DNA of 64,000 nt, from the NCBI GenBank assembly GCA_002309635.1, contig DBXO01000039.1, forward strand, positions 1-64,000, written 5' to 3'. The notes under the pieces are model-generated. The model was not told the origin of the DNA and made no database searches. It saw only the letters and a program-made list of their open reading frames with translations. The DNA is from Ruminococcus flavefaciens. Its GTDB lineage: Bacteria > Bacillota > Clostridia > Oscillospirales > Ruminococcaceae. The position numbers and the translations under genes are program-made. Positions within the stretch are counted from its first letter, which is position 1; every line of letters begins with the position of its first letter. Below, piece by piece: positions 1-8,458 of the stretch.

Positions 1-972
1 GGTGAGTCCTTCCAGACATACACCAATCCCAAGTTCGCAGCAGAGGGCGGCTACTCAAAGGTTGCTGAGTCCGCATTCGTTGCAGCGCTCTTCACATACA
101 CAGGTCCTGCATTCGTAGGTATCCTCGAGCATCTCGGCAAGAAGGACGAGGCTGCAAAGGCTCAGGCTGAGATTGACAAGATGAAGAAGAACGTTATGGA
201 ATCTGCATTCGACGGCGACTGGTTCATCAGAGCCTACGATGCAAACGGCGAGAAAATGGGCTCCAAGGAGTGCGAGGAGGGCAAGATATTCATCGAGCCT
301 CAGGGCTTTGCAGTAATGTCCGAGATCGGTAAGGATCAGGGCGCTGATATCAAGACCCTTAACTCCATAGACAAGTACCTTAACTGCGAGTTCGGTCTCG
401 TTCTCAATAACCCCGCATTCACAAAGTACTATATCCAGTACGGTGAGATCTCCACATATCCTGGCGGATACAAGGAAAACGCAGGTATCTTCACACACAA
501 CAATGCATGGATAATCTGTGCTGAAGCTTACGCAGGCCGCGGTGACAAGGCATTTGAGTACTACAGCAAGATAGCTCCCGCTTTCACAGAGGAGACATCT
601 GATATCCACAAGACAGAGCCTTACGTATACGGTCAGATGATCGGAGGTAAGGACGCCAAGAACTTCGGTCAGGGCAAGAACTCATGGCTCACAGGTACAG
701 CTGCATGGAACATGGTAGCTATATCACAGTACATTCTCGGCGTACAGCCTGCATTTGACGGACTCAAGGTAGATCCTTCAATTCCTCACGAGTGGGACGG
801 CTTCACAGCAGTCCGTAAGTTCAGAGGAGCAACCTTCAACATCACAGTCAAGAATCCCGAGCACATATGCAAGGGTGTAAAGTCTATGACAGTTGACGAC
901 AAGGCAGTAGAGGGATGCGTTATCCCCGTATGCAATGGCGGCACACACGAAGTTGAAATTATAATGGGCTGA
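1..972 (+). CDS. Cellobiose phosphorylase (GH94), C-terminal part
   Basis: The reading frame is open from the first base, so the gene begins upstream and only the last 323 residues are visible. The protein (GESFQTYTNP..., IFIEPQGFAVMSEIG, ITVKNPEH) matches the C-terminal half of GH94 phosphorylases: the end of the alpha-helical barrel, then a beta-sheet tail. In this family, cellobiose and phosphate give glucose-1-phosphate and glucose in the cytoplasm, which saves ATP in cellulolytic ruminococci. No signal peptide can be judged. A strong terminator follows 12 bases after the stop. A cellodextrin or laminaribiose phosphorylase of the same family cannot be excluded from this part alone. Confidence 0.85.
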   Translation, partial: GESFQTYTNPKFAAEGGYSKVAESAFVAALFTYTGPAFVGILEHLGKKDEAAKAQAEIDKMKKNVMESAFDGDWFIRAYDANGEKMGSKECEEGKIFIEPQGFAVMSEIGKDQGADIKTLNSIDKYLNCEFGLVLNNPAFTKYYIQYGEISTYPGGYKENAGIFTHNNAWIICAEAYAGRGDKAFEYYSKIAPAFTEETSDIHKTEPYVYGQMIGGKDAKNFGQGKNSWLTGTAAWNMVAISQYILGVQPAFDGLKVDPSIPHEWDGFTAVRKFRGATFNITVKNPEHICKGVKSMTVDDKAVEGCVIPVCNGGTHEVEIIMG

Positions 973-984
973 TTTCAGTCATAG

Positions 985-1011
985 AAAAGGCGGACTTATG
1001 TCCGCCTTTTT
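985..1011 (+). terminator. Rho-independent terminator of the phosphorylase gene
   Basis: Ten-base stem AAAAGGCGGA / TCCGCCTTTT with loop CTTATG and a short T run. The terminator after guaB (51369-51396) uses nearly the same stem. Confidence 0.9.
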
Positions 1012-1028
1012 CATATGTAGGATCTATC

Positions 1029-1820
1029 TTACTTGTTATCGCAATATATGATTCCATGAGAACCGTCAATAAAAGTTTTAAGATCATGTAACTTAACATA
1101 ATAACTGGATGCAGGAAATCCCGTAGTATAAGCACTACCAGCACCAGAATCTCTAACGTGAAGAACGTATCCGTGAGATGCATATCCATCTATTATAACC
1201 CAATGCCCAGTGGTATCAGGATATGGCATTCTTGAATTATCGTTACAGTTTTGTTTACTATAAACACAATAATCCTTTCTTACCCATATTTCTCTATTCC
1301 AGTCATAATATTTAGTGTCTCCATTTACAAGAACACAGTGCCCATTATCAATAGTTTGCGTTATATGAGTACGAAGAACCCTTTCATTATAAACGCCTGT
1401 ATTAGTATACTGACCATAATGCATCCAATTATAAGATAGATCGATCATCCAACGAAGTGTTCGACAAAGAGGATTAAATGTTCTGTAATCAGGACGATCA
1501 TACTGAGAACCAATGAACCACCCAATTCCTTTTGTAGGAACGGTATATTTCCCATATTGTTGGATAATATCTACAACATCAGCCTGACTTTTATAGCCCC
1601 TTACATCTGAAGGCAGTATATACGGATGATCTCTATTTTCTACTGCCAAAAAAGATTGAAATGCACAAACTCCACAATAATAATCTGTTTTTTGAGCCTC
1701 CATTGGTGCATTAAGAAATCTGTGATCATATGTATTAGCAGACGCTACAAGAGATGTAGCCAATGAACCAACGATGATCATTGATAAAAATACTGCGATG
1801 ATCGATTTGAATTTTTTCAT
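1029..1820 (-). CDS. Secreted C39-like cysteine peptidase
   Basis: 263 residues. The ATG at 1820 is chosen because AAGGAG lies just upstream and a Sec signal peptide follows directly (MKKFKSIIAVFLSMIIVG..., cleavage near ASA-NTYD); a longer frame to 1958 is open but has no signal at its start. The mature part has the layout of stand-alone C39_2/papain-fold peptidases: QKTDYYCGVC with the probable catalytic Cys, then GHWVIIDGY with the His, then VRDSGAG with the acid residue. It carries no ABC transporter part, so it is not a bacteriocin exporter. Substrate unknown. Base composition is much more A+T-rich than the flanking genes, suggesting recent acquisition. No partner gene adjoins it. Confidence 0.7.
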   Translation of the reverse strand: MKKFKSIIAVFLSMIIVGSLATSLVASANTYDHRFLNAPMEAQKTDYYCGVCAFQSFLAVENRDHPYILPSDVRGYKSQADVVDIIQQYGKYTVPTKGIGWFIGSQYDRPDYRTFNPLCRTLRWMIDLSYNWMHYGQYTNTGVYNERVLRTHITQTIDNGHCVLVNGDTKYYDWNREIWVRKDYCVYSKQNCNDNSRMPYPDTTGHWVIIDGYASHGYVLHVRDSGAGSAYTTGFPASSYYVKLHDLKTFIDGSHGIIYCDNK

Positions 1821-2367
1821 AACCAAAACTCCTTTTTTACTTAGATTTTTTTTGACAGATATTAAGTAAAATATTCCGATATCACCGATGAGTACCTTTA
1901 TGTGAAAACTATAATACAGAATATTTGTTATGATACATAAAAATGATTTCCGTTGCATTATCCCCTAAATAATCTCCACATGCTTCCTCCTAAATATTAT
2001 TAATACTTTTAACATTACAAAAGATCATAAAAATAAAGCCTTACTATAACTGTTTCTGAAATTAAATCGCGATCAATTTGAAAATATTAATATTAACTTT
2101 AAGATGAATAATACTTAACAAGAATATTATACAATATTTTTAAGATATTGTCAAGTGCATTAATATTTCTTGGCATTAAACACTATTATTAATATTGTAC
2201 AAACTTATGACCCGTAAGAGTCTCACCCTATACGTCAACCGCACTACAAATAAGCAATTGACACTTGCAAAGATTGTGCAGGATAACGCTTGAAAAACAC
2301 GTTATACAGTGCTATAATAATCTCAACCTAACACATAGGAATTCAGTAGATAAAGGAGCGGCTATCA
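1821..2367. other. A+T-rich intergenic gap
   Basis: 547 bases between divergent genes. It holds the ribosome-binding site of the C39-like peptidase (minus strand, about 1829-1835), a long A+T-rich stretch without a credible gene, and near its right end the promoter of the ECF transporter gene (2290-2318). No riboswitch fold was recognised: the leader after that promoter is only about 45 bases. Confidence 0.6.
2290..2318 (+). promoter_or_regulatory. Sigma-A promoter of the ECF transporter gene
   Basis: TTGAAA at 2290-2295, 17-base spacer, TATAAT at 2313-2318. A second TTGACA at 2258 has no matching -10 box. The RBS AAGGAG is at 2353-2358. Confidence 0.85.
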
Positions 2368-2892
2368 ATGACACGGACAGCTCAGAATGAAAAGATAAAA
2401 AGAATAGTCCTCACAGGACTTTTCTCGGCGCTGATATTCGTATTTACGGCGTATATCCACGTACCTACGGGAGCGGGCTACACTCACGCAGGTGACGGCT
2501 TCATCTATTTAGCTGCTTGTATGCTCCCCACGCCCTACGCAGTAGCGGCAGGCATGATAGGCGGAGCTCTTGCGGACGGGCTTACCGGATTTCCCGTGTG
2601 GATACCTGCGACCATACTGATAAAAGCTGTAACAGCGTTGTTTTTTACCAACAAGAGCGAAAAGATACTCACCCTGCGGAACATACTGGGAATACTCCCC
2701 TCCCTCATAGTATGCATAGTCGGCTATAGCCTGTATGAAGGCATATTCATGGCAGGCGGCTTCAATAAGGGAGCAGTAATCGCAGCATTCGGTCAGACGC
2801 CATTCTACGCAATACAGGTAGCTGCAAGCGCTGTGCTCTTCATAGCAACAGCCGCCGCCTTTGACAGATCAGGACTGAAAAAGCGAATATAA
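2368..2892 (+). CDS. ECF transporter substrate-binding (S) component
   Basis: 174 residues, almost all hydrophobic, with about five to six membrane segments. The pattern is that of energy-coupling-factor S components, small membrane proteins that bind a vitamin and dock on a shared EcfA/A'/T module: a short cationic N-terminus (KIKRIVLTGLFSALIFVFT), a loop with GAGYTHAGDGFIYLAA, then AGMIGGALADGLTG. No ATPase or T component lies nearby, which is normal for group II ECF systems. The vitamin cannot be told from the sequence, and no riboswitch precedes the gene. The ATG at 2368 follows a clear AAGGAG. Confidence 0.75.
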   Translation: MTRTAQNEKIKRIVLTGLFSALIFVFTAYIHVPTGAGYTHAGDGFIYLAACMLPTPYAVAAGMIGGALADGLTGFPVWIPATILIKAVTALFFTNKSEKILTLRNILGILPSLIVCIVGYSLYEGIFMAGGFNKGAVIAAFGQTPFYAIQVAASAVLFIATAAAFDRSGLKKRI

Positions 2893-2985
2893 CAGCACAG
2901 CAGGCATAAAGAAAAGAATTCCTCTATGCCTGCTGCTAAAAGAATACAGAAAAAATGTATCGCCTGACGGCGTACTGTTCAGATA

Positions 2986-3010
2986 TGTCCGCGAAAGCGG
3001 ACACTTTTTT
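2986..3010 (+). terminator. Terminator downstream of the ECF gene
   Basis: Stem TGTCCGC / GCGGACA with a GAAA tetraloop, then a T6 run. A second hairpin without a T run (AGCAGGCATA / TATGCCTGCT, 2899-2934) lies closer to the stop codon. Confidence 0.85.
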
Positions 3011-3044
3011 ATTATTTCTTATCTGTTCTTTCTTATTTCTTCTT

Positions 3045-3079
3045 TAAAAAGGGAGTGACAGAAGATCTGTCACTCCCTT
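3045..3079 (-). terminator. Terminator of the TPM-domain gene
   Basis: Twelve-base stem (AAGGGAGTGACA at 3049-3060 pairing with 3068-3079). Read on the minus strand it is followed by a T run and lies just after the stop codon at 3088. Confidence 0.9.
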
Positions 3080-3087
3080 AAATATCA

Positions 3088-4047
3088 TTATCTGTGATGA
3101 CCGTGATGACCTACGCTGCCGCCATGATGACCGCCGCCGTGGTATCCGCCGCCCCGGCTGCCTCCGCTGCTGCTGGTCTCGATCCTTGTCTTGGTGGTAT
3201 GGGTGCCCTGAAAGAAGTCCCCGACCTGTGAAAAGCTTGAAACACCGTCCGCGAGGTAAATCCTCGGGTCAGTCTTGCTCTTGAACTTATAATTATGCTT
3301 GGATACAAAGTAGACTATAAGCGCAACAACTGCTCCGATAAGCTCCGAAATGATAAGAACTGCCATTTTTTTCGACGGAGGAGCACTCTTTGTAACGTAA
3401 GTCTCTCCGCCCTTCTTATAAACATAAACCTGAGGATTTGCCGTGGAAACATAATAATAGCTCTCTCTCGGCTTGTCTGTATAGTAGGAGTCGATGTAAT
3501 AGCAGAACTTTGAGATAGCATCGCCTATCTTATTGCAATCAAGTGGTTCGTCGGAGCTCAATGACGGAAGATATGCGTCAAGCGAATTGAATATGCTTTC
3601 ACAGACCGAATCCGTGTATATCAGGTTAGTGCCCGCACTTGTGGCTATATCGTCATAGGGATGGCGTTTTCCCGATATATCAAGATAATAGAGGACTCCG
3701 TCAGTATGCTCTCCGAATACGGAATTGTAGGTATACTCAGTGAAACGCTCGGTGTCGCTGTCGCTGTAGTTCATTCTGCTGCTGTCGGGGAGATACACAA
3801 GGATATTCATATGGTTTTTCCTTGCACATTCGCGTATCTCGTCCTCAAGAGAGCTTCGCAGAGACGGGGCGCTGTTAAAGAGACCGTGCTCGTCAACCAG
3901 ACCCGATTTGGATATATCGTCATCTGAAAAGCCCATATACAGATTCTTCGAGTTAGTGTTGGCGACAAAGGTGTTAAAAAGGAACAAGCCTGCGATCACA
4001 GAAACTATAGTTATAATGAATGTAAGAGCCGAACCCTTCCTTTTCAT
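3088..4047 (-). CDS. TPM-domain membrane protein with Gly/His-rich tail
   Basis: 319 residues: an N-terminal membrane segment (about 9-30), an extracytoplasmic TPM-like domain (about 45-210, with DDDISKSGLVDEHGLF and TDGVLYYLDI), a second membrane segment (about 228-248) and a cytoplasmic tail ending in Gly/His repeats (GGGYHGGGHHGG, GHHGHHR). TPM proteins such as YgcG usually end in a Gly/Ser-rich tail; the many histidines here are unusual and could bind metal (inference). It overlaps the zinc-ribbon gene upstream by four bases (ATGA), so the two are probably translated together. Molecular role unknown. Confidence 0.7.
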   Translation of the reverse strand: MKRKGSALTFIITIVSVIAGLFLFNTFVANTNSKNLYMGFSDDDISKSGLVDEHGLFNSAPSLRSSLEDEIRECARKNHMNILVYLPDSSRMNYSDSDTERFTEYTYNSVFGEHTDGVLYYLDISGKRHPYDDIATSAGTNLIYTDSVCESIFNSLDAYLPSLSSDEPLDCNKIGDAISKFCYYIDSYYTDKPRESYYYVSTANPQVYVYKKGGETYVTKSAPPSKKMAVLIISELIGAVVALIVYFVSKHNYKFKSKTDPRIYLADGVSSFSQVGDFFQGTHTTKTRIETSSSGGSRGGGYHGGGHHGGSVGHHGHHR

Positions 4048-5102
4048 ATGCTGAAAGCACCTCCTATCACCATACCGACAAGAGCCACCACAGCACCTAT
4101 TATACCGCTGAACAGAGCCAGCTTTCCCTTTGAAAGCGGCGGAGTGCCTGCCAGCTTGCCTGTCTGACCGTTTATGGCAAACTCATACACCTTGCCCTTG
4201 TACATATAGGACATGAACCACACAGGCAGCATAGTATACTGCCAGTCTGTTTTGGTGATGTTATAGTTCTGAGCCATCGGAGTTACCGAAGAATAACCCG
4301 TAATGCTCTCCTTTACGAGAGAGGAGCACGCCTGCTCGCAGCGGGCGCGTATACGCGGAAAGACCTGTGTTCTGTCCACGTCGTATTTATCCGCATAGAA
4401 GCCGCTGAGATATGACATGGAGAAGTCCTTGAGCTCGCTGTAGTCAAATGGCTCGATAGCCTCCATAAGAAGGTCGTCTATTTTGGTCTCGCCGTCTGCT
4501 GGAACTCCCATTGTATGCAGATTGCCCCTGCGGACAACGTGATAGGTGCTTGTTTCCGTATATCTGTAATTGCCCGAGGTCCAGCTCTTGACCTTTCTGC
4601 CTGTAGCGGAGTAATCCACATTCACATAACAGTCAGCCATCCAGAAAGGCACATAAAGTCCCGTGAGCTTTTCAAGCTGCTGCTCCGACTTGAAGTCCGT
4701 CGGCACAAACATGCGCTTGCCTATCCACTTCTTGAAGTAATCGATGGCATTTTCTCTTGTGAGCTTGAAGCCGATGACCTTGTCGGGCTTGAATTCACCG
4801 CCCATTTTGCCCGCTAAAATAACGGGATTATGGCAGTAATAGCAGAATGTAGCCGTCTGCTGGTCATCAGCCATTATCTCGGCGCCGCAGCTGTTGCAGC
4901 GGTAAAGATGTGTATGATTCTCAAAGTCCTCCTTGAGCTGTACGGCATTCTGAGGGATACTGTTCTCTGTATTGGCGCAGAGCTTCTTTATCTCCTCCAC
5001 AGTGAAAGAACTCAGGCAGTACTCACAGGTGAGCTTCTGCTGCTGCGGGTCAAATTTAAGGTCGGCGCAGCAATTCGGACAGGTATATTTTACTGATTCC
5101 AA
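4044..5102 (-). CDS. Zinc-ribbon membrane protein, partner of TPM protein
   Basis: 352 residues from a TTG start at 5102. This start is chosen because AAAGGAGATAAAATA sits immediately before it; the longer frame to 5126 would place that RBS inside the coding region. Two zinc ribbons can be read, C8/C11...C26/C29 and C69/C72...C87/C90. A central region of about 200 residues (VPFWMADCYVNVDY, TMLPVWFMSYMYKGK) follows, then a C-terminal membrane segment (LFSGIIGAVVALVGMVIGGAF). Such TFIIB-like zinc-ribbon proteins occur widely in Firmicutes, often beside TPM proteins, without known function. An adaptor or chaperone for the partner is a guess. Confidence 0.65.
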   Translation of the reverse strand: MESVKYTCPNCCADLKFDPQQQKLTCEYCLSSFTVEEIKKLCANTENSIPQNAVQLKEDFENHTHLYRCNSCGAEIMADDQQTATFCYYCHNPVILAGKMGGEFKPDKVIGFKLTRENAIDYFKKWIGKRMFVPTDFKSEQQLEKLTGLYVPFWMADCYVNVDYSATGRKVKSWTSGNYRYTETSTYHVVRRGNLHTMGVPADGETKIDDLLMEAIEPFDYSELKDFSMSYLSGFYADKYDVDRTQVFPRIRARCEQACSSLVKESITGYSSVTPMAQNYNITKTDWQYTMLPVWFMSYMYKGKVYEFAINGQTGKLAGTPPLSKGKLALFSGIIGAVVALVGMVIGGAFSI

Positions 5103-5281
5103 TATTTTATCTCCTTTCCTCAGCACAAACGTGCGGAAGTAACCCTAAAAACTATATCATTACCGGCATAAACCGACAAATATATATTAACATATTACCT
5201 GAGATTTTTCAAGTAAAAAAATGCAATGTTAACAGCTTATTAATCAACGCTCACTGAAGTATGCTCCAAGAGCTTTAATAC

Positions 5282-5310
5282 TTGACAAAATAGGCGAAAT
5301 CACGTATAAT
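5282..5310 (+). promoter_or_regulatory. Consensus sigma-A promoter of citrate synthase
   Basis: Exact TTGACA (5282-5287), 17-base spacer, exact TATAAT (5305-5310). The promoter rules out an ATG at 5312, which would lie before the transcription start. Confidence 0.92.
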
Positions 5311-5365
5311 TATGATACATAGTTTTTTCAGCAGAAAACGCAGTAATGAAAGGGATGACGATACG

Positions 5366-6733
5366 ATGAGATACAAATTTTCCGAGCTTACCCCCGAGAT
5401 AATCCAGCTTGCGGATATGTCAATTGAAGGATACAAGATAGACCCCGAGCTTTACACACAGTATGATGTGAAACGCGGCCTCCGCGATATCAACGGCAAC
5501 GGAGTTGTTGCGGGACTTACGAATATAAGTACCATAAAGGTACTGGAAACGGGCGACGGAATGCCCAATCACGGTGACGGCAAGCTTTACTACAGAGGAA
5601 TAGATGTAGAGGATATCGTCGCAGGCTTCATAAAGGAAAAGCGCTTCGGCTTTGAGGAGACCGTATACCTGCTCCTTTTCGGCAAAATGCCATCAGAGCA
5701 CGAGCTTGCCGACTTCCGCAGGATACTTGCGGAGTTCCGGGAGCTGCCCTCTAATTTCATGCGCGACGTAATAATGAAAGCTCCCACTGACAATATGATG
5801 AACACTCTCGCAAAGAGCGCGCTTGCCCTGTACTCCTACGACGACAAGGCAAACGATATATCGATCCCCAACGTTCTTCGCCAGAGCATAGAGCTCATAA
5901 CGCTCTTCCCGGTGATATCGGTCTATGCATACCATGCCTACAAATACGCAAGGCTTGGCGGCAGCCTTTTCATACACAGCCCTCAGCCCGAGCTCTCCAT
6001 AGCAGAGAACCTGCTCTACATGCTCCGCGAGGACAGAAAGTACACCGAACTGGAAGCCCGCATACTCGACCTTGCACTGGTGCTCCACGCTGAACACGGC
6101 GGCGGAAACAACTCTACCTTTACTGTCCACGTCGTATCCTCGTCGGGAACAGACACCTATTCCGCAATAGCAGCCGCCCTCGGCTCCCTGAAGGGACCCA
6201 AGCACGGCGGAGCCAATATCAAGGTGGCCATGATGTTCGACGATATTAAAGCGAATGTAAATGACTGGACAGACGAGGAGGAGGTAAAGAACTACCTCCG
6301 CAGGCTCCTCCACAAGGAGGCATTCGACCATTCGGGACTTATCTACGGTATGGGACACGCGGTTTACTCACAGTCTGACCCGAGAGCAAAGGTATTCAAG
6401 AGCTTTGTAGAATCTCTCAGCTCCGAAAAGGGCAGACACGATGAATTCGCCCTTTACTCGCTGGTAGAGCGGCTCGCTCCCGAGGTCATAGCCGAGGAAC
6501 GCCGCATATACAAGGGCGTATGTGCCAACGTGGACTTCTACAGCGGCTTCGTATACCGTATGCTTTGCATACCCGACGAACTTTTCACTCCCCTGTTCGC
6601 AACATCAAGAATCGCCGGCTGGTCAGCCCACAGGATAGAGGAGCTGATAAATTCAAACAAGATAATCCGCCCTGCCTACAAGGCGATATCCCCCATGCGC
6701 GAATACACCGACATGGAAAACAGAATGGACTGA
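5366..6733 (+). CDS. gltA: Citrate synthase
   Basis: 455 residues. The start is ATG 5366 with AGGGA at 5351-5355; upstream ATGs are excluded by the promoter. The enzyme joins acetyl-CoA and oxaloacetate to citrate. Visible family marks are the first active-site His in LHAEHGGGNNST, the CoA-site stretch GPKHGGAN, the second catalytic His with the signature GMGHAVYSQSDPRAK, and the catalytic Asp in CANVDFYSG. The length suits the longer citrate synthases of anaerobic Firmicutes. In such organisms the role is usually glutamate supply by a partial TCA route (family knowledge). A small membrane protein follows nine bases later. Confidence 0.92.
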   Translation: MRYKFSELTPEIIQLADMSIEGYKIDPELYTQYDVKRGLRDINGNGVVAGLTNISTIKVLETGDGMPNHGDGKLYYRGIDVEDIVAGFIKEKRFGFEETVYLLLFGKMPSEHELADFRRILAEFRELPSNFMRDVIMKAPTDNMMNTLAKSALALYSYDDKANDISIPNVLRQSIELITLFPVISVYAYHAYKYARLGGSLFIHSPQPELSIAENLLYMLREDRKYTELEARILDLALVLHAEHGGGNNSTFTVHVVSSSGTDTYSAIAAALGSLKGPKHGGANIKVAMMFDDIKANVNDWTDEEEVKNYLRRLLHKEAFDHSGLIYGMGHAVYSQSDPRAKVFKSFVESLSSEKGRHDEFALYSLVERLAPEVIAEERRIYKGVCANVDFYSGFVYRMLCIPDELFTPLFATSRIAGWSAHRIEELINSNKIIRPAYKAISPMREYTDMENRMD

Positions 6734-6742
6734 TGACATACT

Positions 6743-7162
6743 ATGAAAAGCGGAGTACTGGCAAAATCATTCCTGATGGGGATAGTTTGTCCCCTGATAA
6801 TATACCTTTTAGCAGCCGTCTTTGACGTTATCACACAGGAGAGCAATGCCTCACTGAACGTCATGTTCATCGAGGGACTGTGTCTCTTTTTCCTGCCGAT
6901 GTTTTTCCTTGGCAAAGAAAAAAAACTGAACAGGCAGTTTCCCACCAAGCTCATTGCTCCTGCCTATTTGTCCGGTTACGCGGTCATAGCTGCGGTCATG
7001 ATCTTCGTCACTGATTCCATTGACATGGAGAAACTGTTCGGCCATCAGTTCCTCGGCGGCATAGGACTCGCCATAATGCTCATCATACTTGCCTGCGGCT
7101 TCGGCTGGGCGGTGATCTTCCGTATCATTGCGGCGATAGTCCGCTATGTACAGAAAAAATGA
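6743..7162 (+). CDS. Small membrane protein, unknown function
   Basis: 139 residues with four predicted membrane helices (about 10-30, 42-58, 72-92, 104-130) and short basic loops; I recognise no family. The start ATG lies nine bases after the gltA stop with no strong RBS, so translation may be coupled to gltA. No terminator is seen between the two genes, which suggests one transcript. Confidence 0.65.
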   Translation: MKSGVLAKSFLMGIVCPLIIYLLAAVFDVITQESNASLNVMFIEGLCLFFLPMFFLGKEKKLNRQFPTKLIAPAYLSGYAVIAAVMIFVTDSIDMEKLFGHQFLGGIGLAIMLIILACGFGWAVIFRIIAAIVRYVQKK

Positions 7163-7231
7163 ACACATATCTCAAGGCGTAATGCTTTCGGATTTGCATA
7201 TAAAACATATTTTAAAAGGAATGTGATATAA

Positions 7232-8248
7232 ATGAAGAACACAGCAGAATTATTTGAATGGAAGGGCACGACCTGCGTAAAGCTAAGCGCAGGCGGTTAC
7301 GAAGCATGGGTAGCCAATGAGATAGGTTCAAATGTTATCCGCCTCCGCGACAACGAGAACGGCATTGAGTTTTTCCGCTTCAACGAGAAGAACACAGCCG
7401 ACAAGATAAAGCAGTCTCCCGAGGTATGGGGACTTCCAACGCTCTATCTTCCCAACCGCTTTGCAGACGGAGTCCTCAGAGCGTCAGACGCAGTATACCA
7501 GCTCCCCGTTAACGAAAAGGAGCCCTACAACAATCACATTCACGGCTTTCTCCACAAGAGAGCCCATGAGGTAGTGGAGTACAGCTCCGACGACAACTGC
7601 GCATGGGTAAAGACGAGATACGTATACGATGACAAGGACGAATTCTTTGAGTATCTCCCCGTCAGATTCACTGTAGAGTACACATTCACACTGTCCGAGC
7701 AGGGACTGGAGCAGAATATACGCTTTCTCAACACGGACGGCAAGAGAGTGCTCCCCATGTCTCTTGCTTCACATACCACTATCAGCGCTCCCTTTGTTGA
7801 CGGCGGCAGGGAGGAGGATATCCGCCTTACAGTGCCGATAGGAAAGCGCTGCGAGCTCAACGAGCGCTGCCTGCCCACAGAGCAGCTGAAGGTGCCCAAC
7901 ATGCACGACCTTGAATACAGAAACGGCGCAAAGGTGCCTGTATTGCAGGTAGTTGACAATGAGATGTACTTCGGCGAATGCACCAAGCTGGACGGCGAGG
8001 ACTTCCACGGCATCATCGCTGAGGACACCGCCAGCGGCAAGAAGATATGCTACGAGGTATCAAAGGAGTACGGCTTCTGGATAATGTGGAACGACCGGGG
8101 CTTCAACCACTTCTTCTGCCCCGAGCCAATGACCGCAATGATAGACGCTCCCAACCTCAAGCTCCCCGCCGATGTAACAGGCTACCGCGAGGTTAAGCCC
8201 GGCGACACCTTCGAGACCCACGAGAGATTCTTCACAAAGCTTTCCTGA
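7232..8248 (+). CDS. Aldose 1-epimerase family protein
   Basis: 338 residues. The protein has the beta-sandwich pattern of galactose mutarotases and related epimerases: NNHIHGFLHKRA with the substrate-binding His, the middle segment MSLASHTTISAPF, and a late WIMWNDRGFNHFFCPEPMTAM stretch as in this superfamily. It would interconvert the anomers of a hexose before phosphorylation; the exact sugar is unknown. RBS AAAAGGA at about 7214-7220. It stands alone, 69 bases after the preceding gene, in a region with other sugar-processing genes. Confidence 0.75.
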   Translation: MKNTAELFEWKGTTCVKLSAGGYEAWVANEIGSNVIRLRDNENGIEFFRFNEKNTADKIKQSPEVWGLPTLYLPNRFADGVLRASDAVYQLPVNEKEPYNNHIHGFLHKRAHEVVEYSSDDNCAWVKTRYVYDDKDEFFEYLPVRFTVEYTFTLSEQGLEQNIRFLNTDGKRVLPMSLASHTTISAPFVDGGREEDIRLTVPIGKRCELNERCLPTEQLKVPNMHDLEYRNGAKVPVLQVVDNEMYFGECTKLDGEDFHGIIAEDTASGKKICYEVSKEYGFWIMWNDRGFNHFFCPEPMTAMIDAPNLKLPADVTGYREVKPGDTFETHERFFTKLS

Positions 8249-8458
8249 CATAAACAGATTCAATTTCGGGGACAGTCGGACGTTTGCATAATCGCCCCTC
8301 ACCGCACGCAGTCTGCAAAGGCCGCCTTTTACGGCGCACGTTTTAGTCCTGACCGGCCGTGTGTGTGGTATGACCGGCAATTGTGAACGTCACCGCCCGT
8401 TATTATCCGAATAATACTTATAATATCTTCAATAAAAAACGCATAAGGAGATTCACCA
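8249..8458. other. Intergenic gap with a weak promoter
   Basis: 210 bases. TATAAT at 8419-8424 lies at a suitable distance from the next gene but has no clear -35 box. The rest is G+C-rich with short self-complementary pieces. A stretch GGTATGACCGGCAATTG (8368 onward) resembles one near 58511; no gene or known RNA was recognised. Confidence 0.4.

Noticed and set aside
2319..2367. Vitamin riboswitch before the ECF S-component gene
   Set aside because: The leader after the promoter is about 45 bases and shows no conserved aptamer words.
5312..5365. Upstream ATG at 5312 as the start of citrate synthase
   Set aside because: It lies two bases after the -10 box and so would not be in the mRNA; ATG 5366 has an RBS and fits the family.
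8249..8458. Riboswitch or small RNA before the PEBP gene
   Set aside because: Short complementary pieces exist but no stable ordered fold with a terminator could be drawn.
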